A stretch of DNA of 64,000 nt from Eumeta japonica (Eukaryota > Arthropoda > Insecta > Lepidoptera > Psychidae): contig BGZK01000096.1 in NCBI GenBank assembly GCA_005406025.1, positions 434,001 through 498,000 of the forward strand. The letters are read 5' to 3'. The notes under the pieces are model-generated. The model saw only the letters and a list, made by a program, of their open reading frames with translations. It did not search any database and had not been told where the DNA came from. Both the position numbers and the translations under genes were made by a program. Of this stretch, positions 1 through 10,400 are shown one piece after another (the first letter of the stretch is position 1; each line of letters opens with the position of its first letter).

Positions 1-359
1 CCTACCCCCGCCCGCCAATGCGCGTACGCGATATAGCGCGCCCGCTGGTACGCTGAGTCCTGCGTTCGCGCCTGCGTCTGCCACATTCACTTCCGTGACT
101 TCCGTAAATTCATGAAATCAAGGGCATCAAACACCGAATCCAGAAATTTAGGGACAAAGAGAGAGCAACGGAACTGCCGTCGTGTCACTGTGGCAGCTGC
201 TGTCGGATGTGTGATTTCTGGTAACACGGATTTAGTTGATGCCTGACGCGCGCCTGAGCAACGCGACGAACGCGGCCGCCACTCGTTTTTTCAATGCCCG
301 TAGAAGATGCCCGGGTATGAAATTATATCTCCATTTCACATTTGCGCCTGCAAAGACAG

Positions 360-460
360 GACGTAGATGACCCCGAGACGAAAGGGAGAAAGGACAGACG
401 GAAAGACAAAAAGACGAACGGAAGGGCGAAAGAACGGACGGACGATCGAACGGAGGGACT
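360..460. repeat. polypurine low-complexity tract
   Basis: The plus strand is almost all A and G with scattered C, built from irregular repeats of a gACGGA-like unit. The 115-codon minus-strand frame crossing it (232-579) is serine-rich and low-complexity, as expected from reading such a tract, so I do not call it a gene. Confidence 0.6.
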
Positions 461-904
461 GTCAGACAGCTTAGGCGTAGGTTTACTAATAGGATCCCAT
501 TAGCACTCTTAGGGTACGAGGAAAAACTGCCTTCCGAACGAGTGGTAAAGCTAAGTAAATTCTTGATGTATTGTGACATATTTCAAATATTGTTCATGAC
601 CTATGAAACAGACATTTGAATTTAAAAAAAAAATGGATTAGAACCCCAGAAATCATGAATTATGTTTTTTTTCAAAGCCTACAAAAATTTAACGTGCAAT
701 GCCATTATCCAAAGAAAATAAAAATTAAAATATAATACTACCTCAGATATTAGTCGCAATTAATATACACTCCTCAAAGTCAAAATACGTCAATATCTAA
801 AAAGAAAGTTATTTTGAAAATTGTGTTACAAGATTTTAAGTTGTGATCAAATAGTGGTATTGAGAACTAAAATTAGACTAAAAATACGAATTTTGTATCC
901 CTAT

Positions 905-1823
905 ACTCATTAAGATATCATATGGAATCGATCATGCGTCTTTCCGCAAATATTAATAATTTTTTTCTGTTTAGAACATTGCCAAATAAACTTAATCATT
1001 GAAGTAGCCGTTTCTGAGTAAGATTTGTTATGTTAACGTGTAAACTTACGAAATACAACTTAAGGTGATGCGCGCACGATGCACCCCCTTCCCCGCGCCT
1101 ATCCCGCCGACCACGCATCCTTGGCATGCACGTAAGCGCCAGCAGTGAATTGTAGCGCATCGACCCGTCCGCGCGGGGTCAACGATCGGACGAGCGCTTT
1201 AGAGGTTTAGGTATTTTGTAGTGTTGGGTTTACGATATTGGCGTTTTTGAATCTAAGATTATGTGTGAGTAACATTTACTAGCACTATACTGTCTATACT
1301 AACTTTTTAATAACAATGCTTTTCACTGTTATCGAGTATACAAACATGATTTTTGTTGGGGAGTTTGCAGAGGTGACATTGGTGCCTGTGAATCCGCAAG
1401 TTGCGTTAAGTATCGTTTGCGCGATAATTTGCCTTGTTTGTTTAGAGGTGAGTGGAATACATGTGGAAAATCAAAGACTAATGAAATGAGATCTTCGGCG
1501 ATCTTTACATCACTGACAATATCAAGTGTTATTTTTAAGTAAATGACTAGATAACATTAAAAATAATAAATTGCATAACCCGAGCGCGGGGCAGAATTTC
1601 AGTTGTCAAGTGTCCGAGGCGCACTTCGCTACGCACCGGCGCTCGCCATAGTGGCTGGCCGAACATTTACTATAGTCGTGTCAAAATAGTTTTATATTAT
1701 TTATAAACATATTTTCAATGATACATTTTTTGTTATAGTTACTTTAGAAAAGTTGTTCTAAATAAGGAGATTATGAATATTTGCAATAAGGTGCATGATC
1801 GATTCCATCCTGTACATGTAAAA
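905..1823. repeat. inverted pair of a dispersed repeat (about 100-base arms)
   Basis: The segment at about 918-1030 reappears in reverse complement at about 1720-1812. Both arms share GGAATCGATCATGC, then GCAAATATT-ATAAT and TTTAGAACA. A third copy in plus orientation lies at 26970-27095. It shares GCAAATATTCATAATCTCC with the reverse arm and CATTGAAGT-ACCGTTTCTGAG with the first arm. The arms may be the ends of one element or two independent insertions. The DNA between them (1070-1680) is more GC-rich and holds a candidate exon. Confidence 0.6.
1346..1447 (+). CDS. candidate first coding exon of an unidentified membrane protein
   Basis: An ATG in good context (caaacATGA) opens a frame of exactly 34 codons that ends at a strong donor, GAG|GTGAGT, in phase 0. 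The last 16 residues (VALSIVCAIICLVCLE) are strongly hydrophobic and would form a signal or membrane segment. A GC-rich stretch at 1070-1200 could be its promoter or 5' leader. An internal CAG at 1369-1371 could instead be an acceptor, making this an internal exon. No partner exon joins it in phase with confidence: the open frame at 1896-2366 enters in a different phase. I do not recognise the protein. This could be a chance frame. Confidence 0.35.
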
Positions 1824-1895
1824 GCAAAAAAACACATATGTACCTACATATTATATTTTTAAAGTTTGGTTACCCTCAGCAAATGTGTGTATTGA

Positions 1896-2366
1896 AAAAT
1901 AAAAGTTTTTTCAACTTTACCTGTTTGTGTATGCAGTAATTCATCTACAGCAGCTGCTGAAACACAAAAAATATGTTTAAAATCTGTTTGTTCAGTTTAT
2001 GAACTAAATCAAGCTCTTAATTTCCGCCTCATAGACAACCTTATCCACAATAATTTTCGCAATCAATTTACTAAAGAAGCTTATAGATTAGTAATCTTCG
2101 CAAACCTACTAGTTTTACTAATCAACATACCTCCAATTTACCCTAACATCTCTTGGGAAACTATATTAAACCGACAGCTTTCCCCAATTTTCATAGTAGT
2201 TTTTAAAATTTCTTCCATGCTGATTCAATTTTTATATTTGTCATTGCAATATTCAGTTGCCGTATCTGATATCCAACTGTATTTTCTTATGCACAAAAAC
2301 TTTTGGAATAACTCTTCCAACAATCACTCATATGGTTTTCTTGTGGTTATCTTTTCCATAAACTAA
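1896..2366 (+). pseudogene. long ATG-less open frame, multi-pass membrane-protein-like
   Basis: A frame of about 156 codons is open without an initial ATG. Its first methionine comes near 2218. A good acceptor, CTGTTTGTGTATGCAG|T, ends at 1936, after which 142 codons run to the TAA at 2364-2366. The product has a cysteine-rich start (ICLKSVCSVYELNQALNF), a hydrophobic segment (RLVIFANLLVLLINIPPIY), a polar loop, and a second hydrophobic segment (FIVVFKISSMLIQFLYLSL). Such a long frame is unlikely by chance in DNA this AT-rich. The 'VYELNQALNFRL' stretch followed by paired membrane segments is faintly like the second half of insect gustatory receptors, but the usual C-terminal TYLVxLIQF motif is missing. 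It may be an exon of a real gene or a receptor relic. Confidence 0.35.
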
Positions 2367-2558
2367 ACCCAGCCATTCTTTTTTGTTCTCACCTAGTACT
2401 TACCTTGCGTCACAATTACATCAATAATTATCTTTCTAAGAGATATTTATGTACTTTTATTCACTTCACATAGGTTTTTTGCTTTGTACACTAATACATA
2501 TTTTAAATACTACCGCAATTTCTCAAGCTCTAAATGCTCAAGTCTATTGAACTCTCAT

Positions 2559-2593
2559 CTTCAATGTATAGGTTTGACTCCTATACATTGAAG
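2559..2593. repeat. perfect 14-bp inverted repeat
   Basis: CTTCAATGTATAGG and its exact complement are separated by a 7-base loop (tttgact). It is short, so function is not implied. Confidence 0.6.
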
Positions 2594-3011
2594 AAGGATT
2601 TTTTAAGTTATTGTAATCAAATATTTTATACATGCTAGTCAAACTCTTAGCATAATAGAAAATGCAATTATCATTCTCGTCCACTCTTTGTGTTCGAACT
2701 TATTGTTAACTTACTATGTACTTGTCCATGCCCGACTCACTTCTTTCACCAAATTGCAACACTGCTTCTGCACGTCAATGATACATCCTATAAACTGTGC
2801 TATTATATTTTGTATTTATGAAGCGATTAAAACTTAATGTGATAAAAAAAACAATATTTTTATTATACTAACATAGAATACAGTCAAATTTATGCAAGAA
2901 AAGTAATTTACACAAACATATCTCAGACTTTTTTACATTCATCCCTACACCCACCTACCGGCCTTTAAAATCACCTAATATGAGGATTGTTTTATTTCTA
3001 TCACATTTAAC

Positions 3012-3605
3012 TAATATTTGCTGTTGCCCGCAACTTCGTTCGGGTAAAGATTACAAAACAATAACGTTTTAAAATGAATGAGAATGAAAGCTGTCCTTCA
3101 TTTCTTTGTTGTCTTTATTCAGCCATAGAAAATTTTAGATGGCATGTCATGGAATCTTCTTCAATGCTTCTAGCGAGATTTCATCCTTACCATGAAATTT
3201 ATTGATTTAAACAATAAGAAAGTTATGTATGGTTGAAAACATTTTCTGGGACACTTGCATTGTCAAAAAGTTGTAGGTATCATTTGTCTAAATCTATTTA
3301 GTAGGTGCTACAAATTAAAGAAAGGAAAAAAATCGAATTTGCTATCTGTCTAGGCCCTAGGTAATGCAGCATGATAAATTGTATCCTAAGTAGAAGATTA
3401 CTGCTAATAAAATACAAAAAGTTCTATTCAAATCGGTCCATTACATTTTCAGTGATGCCTGAACAACTAACAGAAAAATTCACAGATAAACATACAAACA
3501 CCAAGAATTTAAAAAGTAGCTGTTTTGGGGTCTGTATTATGTACACACCACTTACTTTTTGCAAAAATAGTATGTATAGAGTTGGCTTTCTTACAATTTT
3601 ATCAT
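3012..3605 (+). repeat. dispersed retroposon-like repeat, copy 1
   Basis: This begins with the 'ttgctgttgcccgcaacttcgttcggg' type of sequence common at the edge of lepidopteran repeats. From about 3300 it matches the reverse complement of 38430-38690. Shared blocks include AAATTAAAGAAAGG, GAATTTGCT, TCTGTCTAGG, CTAGGTAATG and AGCTGTTTTGGGGTCTGTA. It abuts the first mariner. The 91-codon plus-strand frame inside (3371-3646) is part of the repeat and not a gene. Confidence 0.6.
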
Positions 3606-3606
3606 A

Positions 3607-4850
3607 TAGCAGTTGGGGAAAAAGTTTTTTCATATTTTATATGTAAATTCAAGATAATTTTTCATCATATTTACATTTAATTATAATGTATATGTGCCAT
3701 TTTGTTCAACAATTTGTTGCACAATCATTGTAGTGGCACAATCCCATTGCTGCAGAAATTTTGGGACTCTGATCATAAAACTGCGATAAGTAGTTTTAAC
3801 AGTCCTCTCTTGATGTTAACCTGACACTATCTAAAGAATACTGAAAAGATCAAAACAGGTGAAAATCTGAGAGTGTAAGGTCAGGGTTATACAGTGGATG
3901 CATTAACATTTCCAAACCAAACTCTCTCAACATATGCTGAGTGGTTAAAGATGTGTGTGTTCTGGCATTATTATGGCCAAAAACCACACCCTTTCGACTT
4001 CTTGCTTGAGTCTCATCAGCTATTGGCAGTAGAGATCCGAATTAATGGTTTTTCCAGACGGTAAAAGTTCATAATGAATAATGCCCTTCCAATCCCACCA
4101 TACACATAGCATCAACTTATTGCAAGTTAATCTGGGTTTTGCTATAGTCTGTGGAGCTTGCTTGCCTTTTGAGTATAACCTTTTTCGCACGTTCTAGTCA
4201 TAGGTAATCCATTTTTCATCACCATTGATCAACCTTAAAAATGGTTCAGTTTCATTACATTTCAATAGAGAATCGCAAATGAATATACAATTCATTCGAT
4301 TTCTTTCAGTGAGCTCATGTGGGTCCAAGTATTGAACTTTTTTCATATATTCAGCTTTTTTCAAGTGGGTCAAAACTATTTTGTGGTCAATCCCCAGCTC
4401 TTGAGCTATGTTGTAAGAACTAATATGCCCATTTTGCTCTACTTTTTCCAAAATGGCATCGACTTTATCCGTAACAAGTCAATCAGAGCAAGGTTCATTT
4501 TCGACAACAAAATTACTGAATTGAAAACTCTTGTATCAGTTTTGCGTTACTCTTACCGACACTGCATTAGGTCCATAAACCTCCAAATTTTTTTCGCGGC
4601 TGGTGTCGTATTTATCCTTTTTTTCGTTTCACTTCAAAATGTATCGAATTTCTATCTTAAATTCACTCAATTCGGTAGAAAAAAAAAACAATAAAAAAAT
4701 GGCATGACACCATTACTATTTTTAACTTTTTTTTTCAAATGACATCTATTTAATGGTACTAAAACTAGCTAGATACAAAGAGCACAACCAAAGAGATTTT
4801 ACTGCGACTTTTTATTTATATAATATGAATGAACTTTTTCCTCAACCTAA
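3607..4850 (-). mobile_element. mariner transposon, copy 1 (inactive)
   Basis: This is a full-length mariner of about 1.24 kb. On the minus strand it starts with TTAGGTTGAGGAAAAAGTT (right end, near 4850), and the left end carries the matching GTTGGGGAAAAAGTTTTTTC. A surviving transposase fragment at 4194-4451 has the helix-turn-helix region (EKVEQNGHISSYNIAQELG), the NEPEPF-like NETEPFL, and the first catalytic block GDEKWITYD. The next block (weakly DNART-like) lies in other frames towards the left end, so stops and frameshifts have killed it. It sits near the 3' side of the kleisin gene and may lie in one of its introns. Confidence 0.88.
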
Positions 4851-5107
4851 TATGTACAGATGTCTTCATCGGCCTAAATCTCTTCCCAGTTCTCAGTTGT
4901 CTTTAACATATCTGAGATTTATATAAGGATCCAAGTAAAAATCTGCATCAATCCAATTTTGACCGGAAACCAGATGTGCATAGTTCTACTGTTTTACCAC
5001 ATAAATATAGAAAGATCTGTATCCATACCACCTTCCATCTACATTTCTAGTGCTCCTTATTCCCTAGCATAAAGAATTAACCAAATAATATTGTAGGGCT
5101 GCCAGAA

Positions 5108-5152
5108 GGATTCTCTCAGAATGCCTGATACACTGCGATTCTGAGAGAATCC
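5108..5152. repeat. perfect 15-bp inverted repeat
   Basis: GGATTCTCTCAGAAT and its exact complement flank a 15-base loop. It may be a relic of a small foldback element. Confidence 0.6.
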
Positions 5153-5461
5153 TATGAAAAAACTCTTTCAAATTCCAAAATCGCATTATATTTTCTTGTA
5201 TTTAGCAAAACAGAATTGAAAGGATACTGAGGTTTTAAGGTGAGAAAAATAAATGAAGAATATTTTCATCCCACAAAGGAGTAATGAAAGATAGATAGCA
5301 GCCTGTGGACTCTGGGTTCAAGTGCCCTTCTGCTCTCTGGAAAGCTAGATAGGGTAAAAGAAACACTTTCAAGAATCGTAAACAACTCATGACCTTTTTC
5401 CCAAAAAAAAATTGTAACAGTTCTCTAATTATGTCTTTAACAAATACACAGTTTTATAAAG

Positions 5462-5880
5462 GTTATTAAGGTTCTGTATCCAAAAAACGGAACATTATTA
5501 CTAAGACTCCGCTGTTCATCTGTCACCAGGCTGTATCTTATGAACCATGATAGTTAGATAGTTTAAATTGTCATAGATGATGTATTTCTGTTGCCGCTAT
5601 AACAACAAATACTAAAAACATAATAAAATAAATATTTAAGTGGGGTTCCCATCCAACAAATGTGATTTTTTGTTGTTTTTTTGCTCGATATTAATAACAG
5701 CAACAAATAGACACTTGAAATATTCAGAGTATTTAGTTGCATATTCACTTTAAAAAGAAATAATTAAATTAAAATGGAATAAATATTAAAGGGGAACTCC
5801 CATAGAACAAACATGATATTTATGCCATTTTTTTTCTCGATATTAATAACAGCAACAAGTGCAAAAGGTGTACATTGATT
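5462..5880 (+). repeat. degenerate lepidopteran dispersed repeat with internal duplication
   Basis: The copy reads 'ggttctgtatccaaaa', 'actaagactccgctgttcat', 'caccaggctgtatctta', 'gatgtatttctgttgccgct' and 'gggttcccatccaacaaa'. I recognise this order from a very common moth repeat. The last part occurs twice about 147 bases apart: 'tcccat(c/a)(c/g)aacaaa' followed by CTCGATATTAATAACAGCAA, near 5646-5706 and 5797-5856. Small frames here (5563-5748) are not genes. Confidence 0.6.
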
Positions 5881-8727
5881 TAACACCACAGATTTTTAGG
5901 GAAAACATGGGGATAAAATCATTATTTCGTTTCCTGTTGGATGCTGCTGCAGCTCTTGCATTCACTTGGCACTGAACTTTTTTTGGCTTATAACATTTCT
6001 TTCGATTAGTTTTACTCCAATTTGCGTTTTCTATAATTGCGAGCATATTTACAAATTATATGAGTCAACATCTTTGATAATTTCGAAATTTTCAATTTAA
6101 TACTGATTGTTACTTACTCTCCAGCAAATGTTTTTCTTCCATCACGGAATCTTAAAATCGTGCATATGAACTTTCACACATGATAATGACATTACACACA
6201 AAATAAAATAATAGGCAACACTGATATATTCATTGAAATCTCAATACACTGTTCATGCGTTATTAGTTTCATGGTAATTAGTTATTTGAATTTGACAGTA
6301 TTGTCACAAAAGAAAGTGCAAACGGTTATTATTGAAGGATTTCATGTCAAAAGTCTACAATTTTTTTTACATTGGAATTGAATGAGCATGCAAGAAAATG
6401 CAAAAAATTAAATTAAAAATGGAAAATGCAATTTATGGAATTAATATGTATCTAATCTTACAATTAATTAGTGGACCACAAGCAAATTTTGCATTAATAT
6501 GATTGCAAAAAATGCATATAAATAAACACTGTTTACTTACAATGTCTAAATGATGTGATATCAAGGTTTGGCATTTGTTCCATATGTACATCAGCTTGTA
6601 ATTTAGTAGGATCTTTGCTTTTATCCATATCCTGCAGATTGGTGACATCGACTCCACTAACTTGACCTAGTGCTTCATCGCCAGCCATCATAACTTCCAA
6701 AGTACGATTATTGAGCATTTGCAATGCTTGATTAGCATTCTCCTCACCAAAACCCTCCTATTCATTTTAACATTGTATTTAAAATATTTTTGAGACAAAA
6801 ATTAATATGTTGTTACAAATATATATATAAAAGGAGAATGTGACTGAGTGACATCAACACACAGCTGAAACTACTAGCACTAGGAATATGAAATTTTACC
6901 TTCCTTTTAGATATAGGCAAGTACTAAAAAATAATTTCTGGAAATTCAATCTCTGAAGGGGCAAAGAGGGTGAAATCAGAACTGTGACCGGTAGCAGAAT
7001 TGAAATGATAAATGAAATGAACAGAATTGAAAGTTGGAACCGAGGTCAAAATCGAGAATGAGGCCAAGGTCAAAATCGAGAATGAGGCCAAGGTCAATAT
7101 TATGTTTGGGACTAAAATTAAAATCAAAAGAATAAACAAAATTGAAATGAGAAGTAGCATCAAAGTCAAAATTAAGAGTGTGATAAAAATAGAGAGTCAA
7201 ATAAGAATCTATTTAGATCAAGATTGAGGTCAGAATAAAAAACAAGACTTGATTAAAATCAAGAGTGAAACAAATTGGCATCAAGGGAAGGACCGGCACG
7301 GGAATTGAAAATGAGTTAGTAATTCTAAAACAACCATTGATACCTCTGTTGCTATATTTACAATATGACGGTCTTAAAATTAACAAAAACATAGCAATTC
7401 ACATGACATTCTCTTTTATTAAAAAAAAAGCTTTCAAATTTCCTATAATGTGAATTTTTTTCCTATAATAATGACAAAAGTAACATAATTAATTCTATAC
7501 ATACAATTTCATTTTCCATCAATACATGTGATATATATCACTCCATTAAGACATTATATATACATATGTTAATAATCTTCTTATTTGAATTTTGCATTTT
7601 AAATTAGTTTTGTAGCAATTAACAGCTATAAAATATTATAATTTTCAAATTCCTTAATCAAACAATATCTCAGTAAAAAAGCCTACCGCAAAGCAAGAAA
7701 ATATTCCGCTGCTTACATACTTATGGCAAAGTACAAATGAAAATTTCAAATATTAAGGATAAGTTTTATGTTTTGTGTTCTTTAAAAGTTAAAAAGAAAG
7801 AAATGTTTTCCCTCTTTATTGACATTCTAATGTAATAACATCACAATCTCTCATTCTTTTGAATTTTGAATAGTTAATTAAAAAGGCTAACTTACAACAG
7901 GAAGGCGTCCTTCAGACAAAAGTTCCTCTCTTAGGGTAATATCTTGAATATTAGCAATCACATTGCCACTAGCCTGTAAAAAATAGTTATAACAATCATG
8001 TTTGATTTCATTGTAAGTATTTCGATTGTATATACCAACCTGAATCCTTTCCTCTAATTGTTCTTCGTCTAAAAGTTCTCTGAGGACAATTTTTGGAAAG
8101 TGTCCTCTGATTTTAGGCTTTTCATGATATTCCCATCTGTGTTGGAATTTAATAGAAAACAAATATTTTAATTACTCGACAAGTTAAATTACATTTTAAT
8201 AATTTATTTGCATTACATTACCCACTTTTTATTTGTTTTCCTCAAAATACTTGCATCTAACATACATAAATTACCTGAAATCGATTTTAGAATCATTCTT
8301 GATTTTATGTTTATAAATGACAGAGATGACATAAAATAATAATTAAATACAAACCTATAAAACTATTAACTTTTCTTTCGTATAGTCTTACTAGGCCACG
8401 CATTAACTGAGAGCTTAAACGTAGAGAAAATCTATTACTTGGACTTCCAGATTCACGCACAATGACTTCGTTTAAATCTTCACTGTAAAATACAGTATTC
8501 ATATTATAAAATGATAAAAAGATTTATGGGCACAAAGAAGGAGTATCTATCTTAACCTGACCGCTTAAGAAAATATTTTATAGTGCTTTTATTTACCACA
8601 AATCTCGTATATCTTGTGACCATAACTGTCTCAAAGTAATGTTTTTAAATCTTAAAGGCCAGGAATCTGCCACCCAGCATAAATAAAATCGACCTCCTCG
8701 ACGCAAAGAATCGACAGGGTAAAACAT
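5843..8727 (-). CDS. rec8: Rad21/Rec8-family kleisin (cohesin subunit), 5' part, seven exons
   Basis: Kleisins close the cohesin ring. The Rec8 type holds sister chromatids in meiosis. Exons on the minus strand that join in phase are 8727-8597 (ATG), 8482-8355, 8274-8226, 8136-8040, 7973-7896, 6757-6541 and 6150-6118, then an exon from 6030 leftwards. The N-terminus starts MFYPVDSLRRGGRFYLCW, with the family's Met-Phe-Tyr and the basic W-x-A block (WVADSWPLRF). This is followed by RFSLRLSSQLMRGLVRLYER, matching the 'LRxSxxLLxGvvRiYsRK' part of the Rad21/Rec8 N-terminal domain (residues about 1-105). Residues 136-180 carry IQDITLREE and EGFGEE, as in Rad21 'EITMREE..FGDFG'. The N-terminus is shorter and diverged, which favours Rec8 over mitotic Rad21. 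The C-terminal winged helix that binds SMC1 was not found. The last exon is open to a stop near 5843, and its true donor is unknown. Repeats invade the introns. A Rad21-like paralogue is possible. Confidence 0.72.
6541..6757 (-). CDS. rec8: kleisin middle exon
   Basis: The exon has 72 codons plus one base, from AATAG|GAG to CATT|GTAAGT. It begins EGFGEENANQALQMLNN and is acidic further on (GQVSGVDVTNLQDMDKSKD). It joins in phase 0 to the exon ending GRLPV at 7896, across a 1.1-kb intron that carries the repeat at 6820-7250. Acidic low-complexity centres are normal for kleisins, so this exon supports gene continuity more than identity. Confidence 0.65.
6820..7250 (+). repeat. dispersed repeat plus degenerate 24-bp tandem array inside a kleisin intron
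   Basis: The left part (atatatataaaaggagaat, gtgactgagtgaca) is the start of a repeat type I know from moths. It passes at about 7045 into near-exact 24-base units (AAAATCGAGAATGAGGCCAAGGTC, given as AAAATCGAGAAT plus GAGGCCAAGGTC) and then fades into AAAATYRA-like units to 7250. Both strands give long open frames (for example 7027-7227 plus and 6976-7200 minus), made only of this repeat. Confidence 0.65.
8226..8274 (-). CDS. rec8: kleisin 49-bp micro-exon
   Basis: This exon is inferred from phase: exon 2 leaves one base and the exon at 8136 needs two. Between them, TTTCAG|GT to AAAAA|GTGGGT gives exactly 49 bases with an open frame, G-NLCMLDASILRKTNK-K. That fits the position of Rad21 'YLLxDCNEAFxKIK'. 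The donor GTGGGT is only fair, so transcript data would be decisive. Confidence 0.5.
8355..8482 (-). CDS. rec8: kleisin exon 2
   Basis: Acceptor TATTTTACAG|TG and donor ATAG|GTTTGT bound 128 bases. The two bases from exon 1 plus T give Cys, followed by EDLNEVIVRESGSPSNRFSL and then LSSQLMRGLVRLYERKVN. This is the second half of the N-terminal SMC3-binding fold. An ATG-initiated frame through this exon (8502-8311) includes intron at both ends. Confidence 0.75.
8597..8727 (-). CDS. rec8: kleisin exon 1 with start codon
   Basis: The ATG at 8725-8727 opens 43 codons plus two bases, ending at GATTTGTG|GTAAAT. The second and third residues, Phe-Tyr, are near-invariant in Rad21/Rec8 proteins, and this decides the start. 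The exon is followed by an intron of 114 bases. Confidence 0.75.
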
Positions 8728-10289
8728 TTGTAGCGGGAACTCTGTACTCAATTATTGTTAAAAACTTTTAGATTAAAATATACTTATGTACCTAATTCGC
8801 TTTTTTTTTATCTAACCGACTTACTTCTCAAATATTCACTGATAGAACAATTTAGCTGGCTCTTTTATTAAATACACACTGTTGATAAGGTGTACAATGT
8901 AATTATTTTTCATATGATGCTCAGTGTATAATGATTAACATCTATAGTAAAACGCGCGTAATTTTAGTATTTTAGACATCTTAAGTTTTTATTTGGTCTT
9001 TGGACACTAGACCTTTAACCAACTCCATTTGATCATACTAGAAATTAATATTATGTAATTACATAATTCAAAATTTGTAACTGCAATTTTTTATTGTGGT
9101 GGACAATGTATATATAGACTTTGTATTAAAATTGAATTATAAATTAAATTTATCTTTTAATATTGACATCTTCACATTTATGATGGTTGTTTTAACAAAA
9201 TGATTTCATATTTTTTGTCGATCAAAAGGTGTAGATATGTAGTTCATAAAAAGAACTATGCATCTTCTGCATATTAATGTTAGGCACAATTAAATATCAA
9301 CTATATTGATAGCTTTGTTATTTCATCAAATCAGTATCAGAGAATAAATTACAATTAAAAACCGAAAACAAAAAAAATTTCAACACGAGCAAATTGTCCC
9401 TTGTCCTTTCGCTAAATTTAGTGTAAACGAATTTGATTTACTAAAAATAGATTTATTATTTAGTTTAAAATGTCAGATTAAATTGAACTTCAATTCTTTT
9501 AGATACATACAACGGTATTATTACTAAGATATTAATCTAAAAGCAAAAACAAAAAAACGAAAATATTTTTTAATATATTGTTGCTTTGTAACGACAACCC
9601 TCACCGGGTATTATGCCATAAAATGGATGGGATAGTAATCGGGAACTGCACACATATCTCGTTTTTTAAATTACTTTTAACATTTTCTACTTATACTATT
9701 TTCATTTTTTTTGAGTCTAATAGAAGTTTATTTATTTATATTATGCATATTGTTTCATATACCCTGAAGTTAGGCCCCTATGGCTAATATATAATAATAT
9801 TATTATTAGCGTAGATGATGTATTATTAATACAGGACTAATTTGTTAAAGAATCTTGTTTTCAATTTGCAAACGAAATTTAGTAACAGTATGGCTAAAAA
9901 CAGGAGCCTTTTCAATCTATATCACGTTTAATGGAATGAAAATGATAACATCTTTAAACTGCTCCATTCAGTGTTTTATTTAATAATTAGGTATCCATAG
10001 CATACGATAACTCGTGAGTCGACTAGAAAACTATATTTGTTAAACATTTAAATTATTACAAAGTACTTATTTTTTCAAGAATTATGTGTACATGTGTAAA
10101 TACATGTCCTTTTTCATAAATGCCATAATTTGTAACAGTTAGTTGTGGTAATGTCACCTCAGTGTTACAAAAGAAGGGCTACGGTCTAAAGTACGATCTG
10201 CCTCACGTAATTAAATAGATTTAGATAATCCCAGTTGGCAAAATTTGAAAAACGGTTGACTTTGCGGCCATTTCAAAAATTTCCCACTA
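8728..10289. other. AT-rich spacer upstream of the kleisin start
   Basis: No coding signal or clear repeat was found. The kleisin promoter should lie in the first few hundred bases, but I saw no convincing TATA or initiator. The small frame at 9578-9787 has random composition. Confidence 0.5.
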
Positions 10290-10400
10290 TTATATAAGGT
10301 TGGGGAAAAGTGTTTCTTATGTAATAAATAAAAATTGCAGTAAAATCTCTTTGTTCTGTTTGTATCTAGTTAGTTTTGATACAATGAAATATATTTGGAA
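10290..10400 (+). mobile_element. mariner 5'-end fragment
   Basis: GGTTGGGGAAAAGTGTTTC, then 'gcagtaaaatctctttgt' and 'tatctagttagttttgatac', match the left end and subterminal region of the three longer mariners in this window. The similarity stops by about 10400, with no transposase. The 78-codon frame at 10300-10536 is read from this fragment. Confidence 0.7.

Noticed and set aside
2404..2435. Possible further kleisin exon (KIIIDVIVTQ) between TCTCTTAG and AAG|GTAAGT on the minus strand
   Set aside because: It recalls the kleisin 'RKLIVD' block and has a strong donor, but it is only 32 bases, lies 3.6 kb from the previous exon with no matching phase-2 donor, and no next exon was found.
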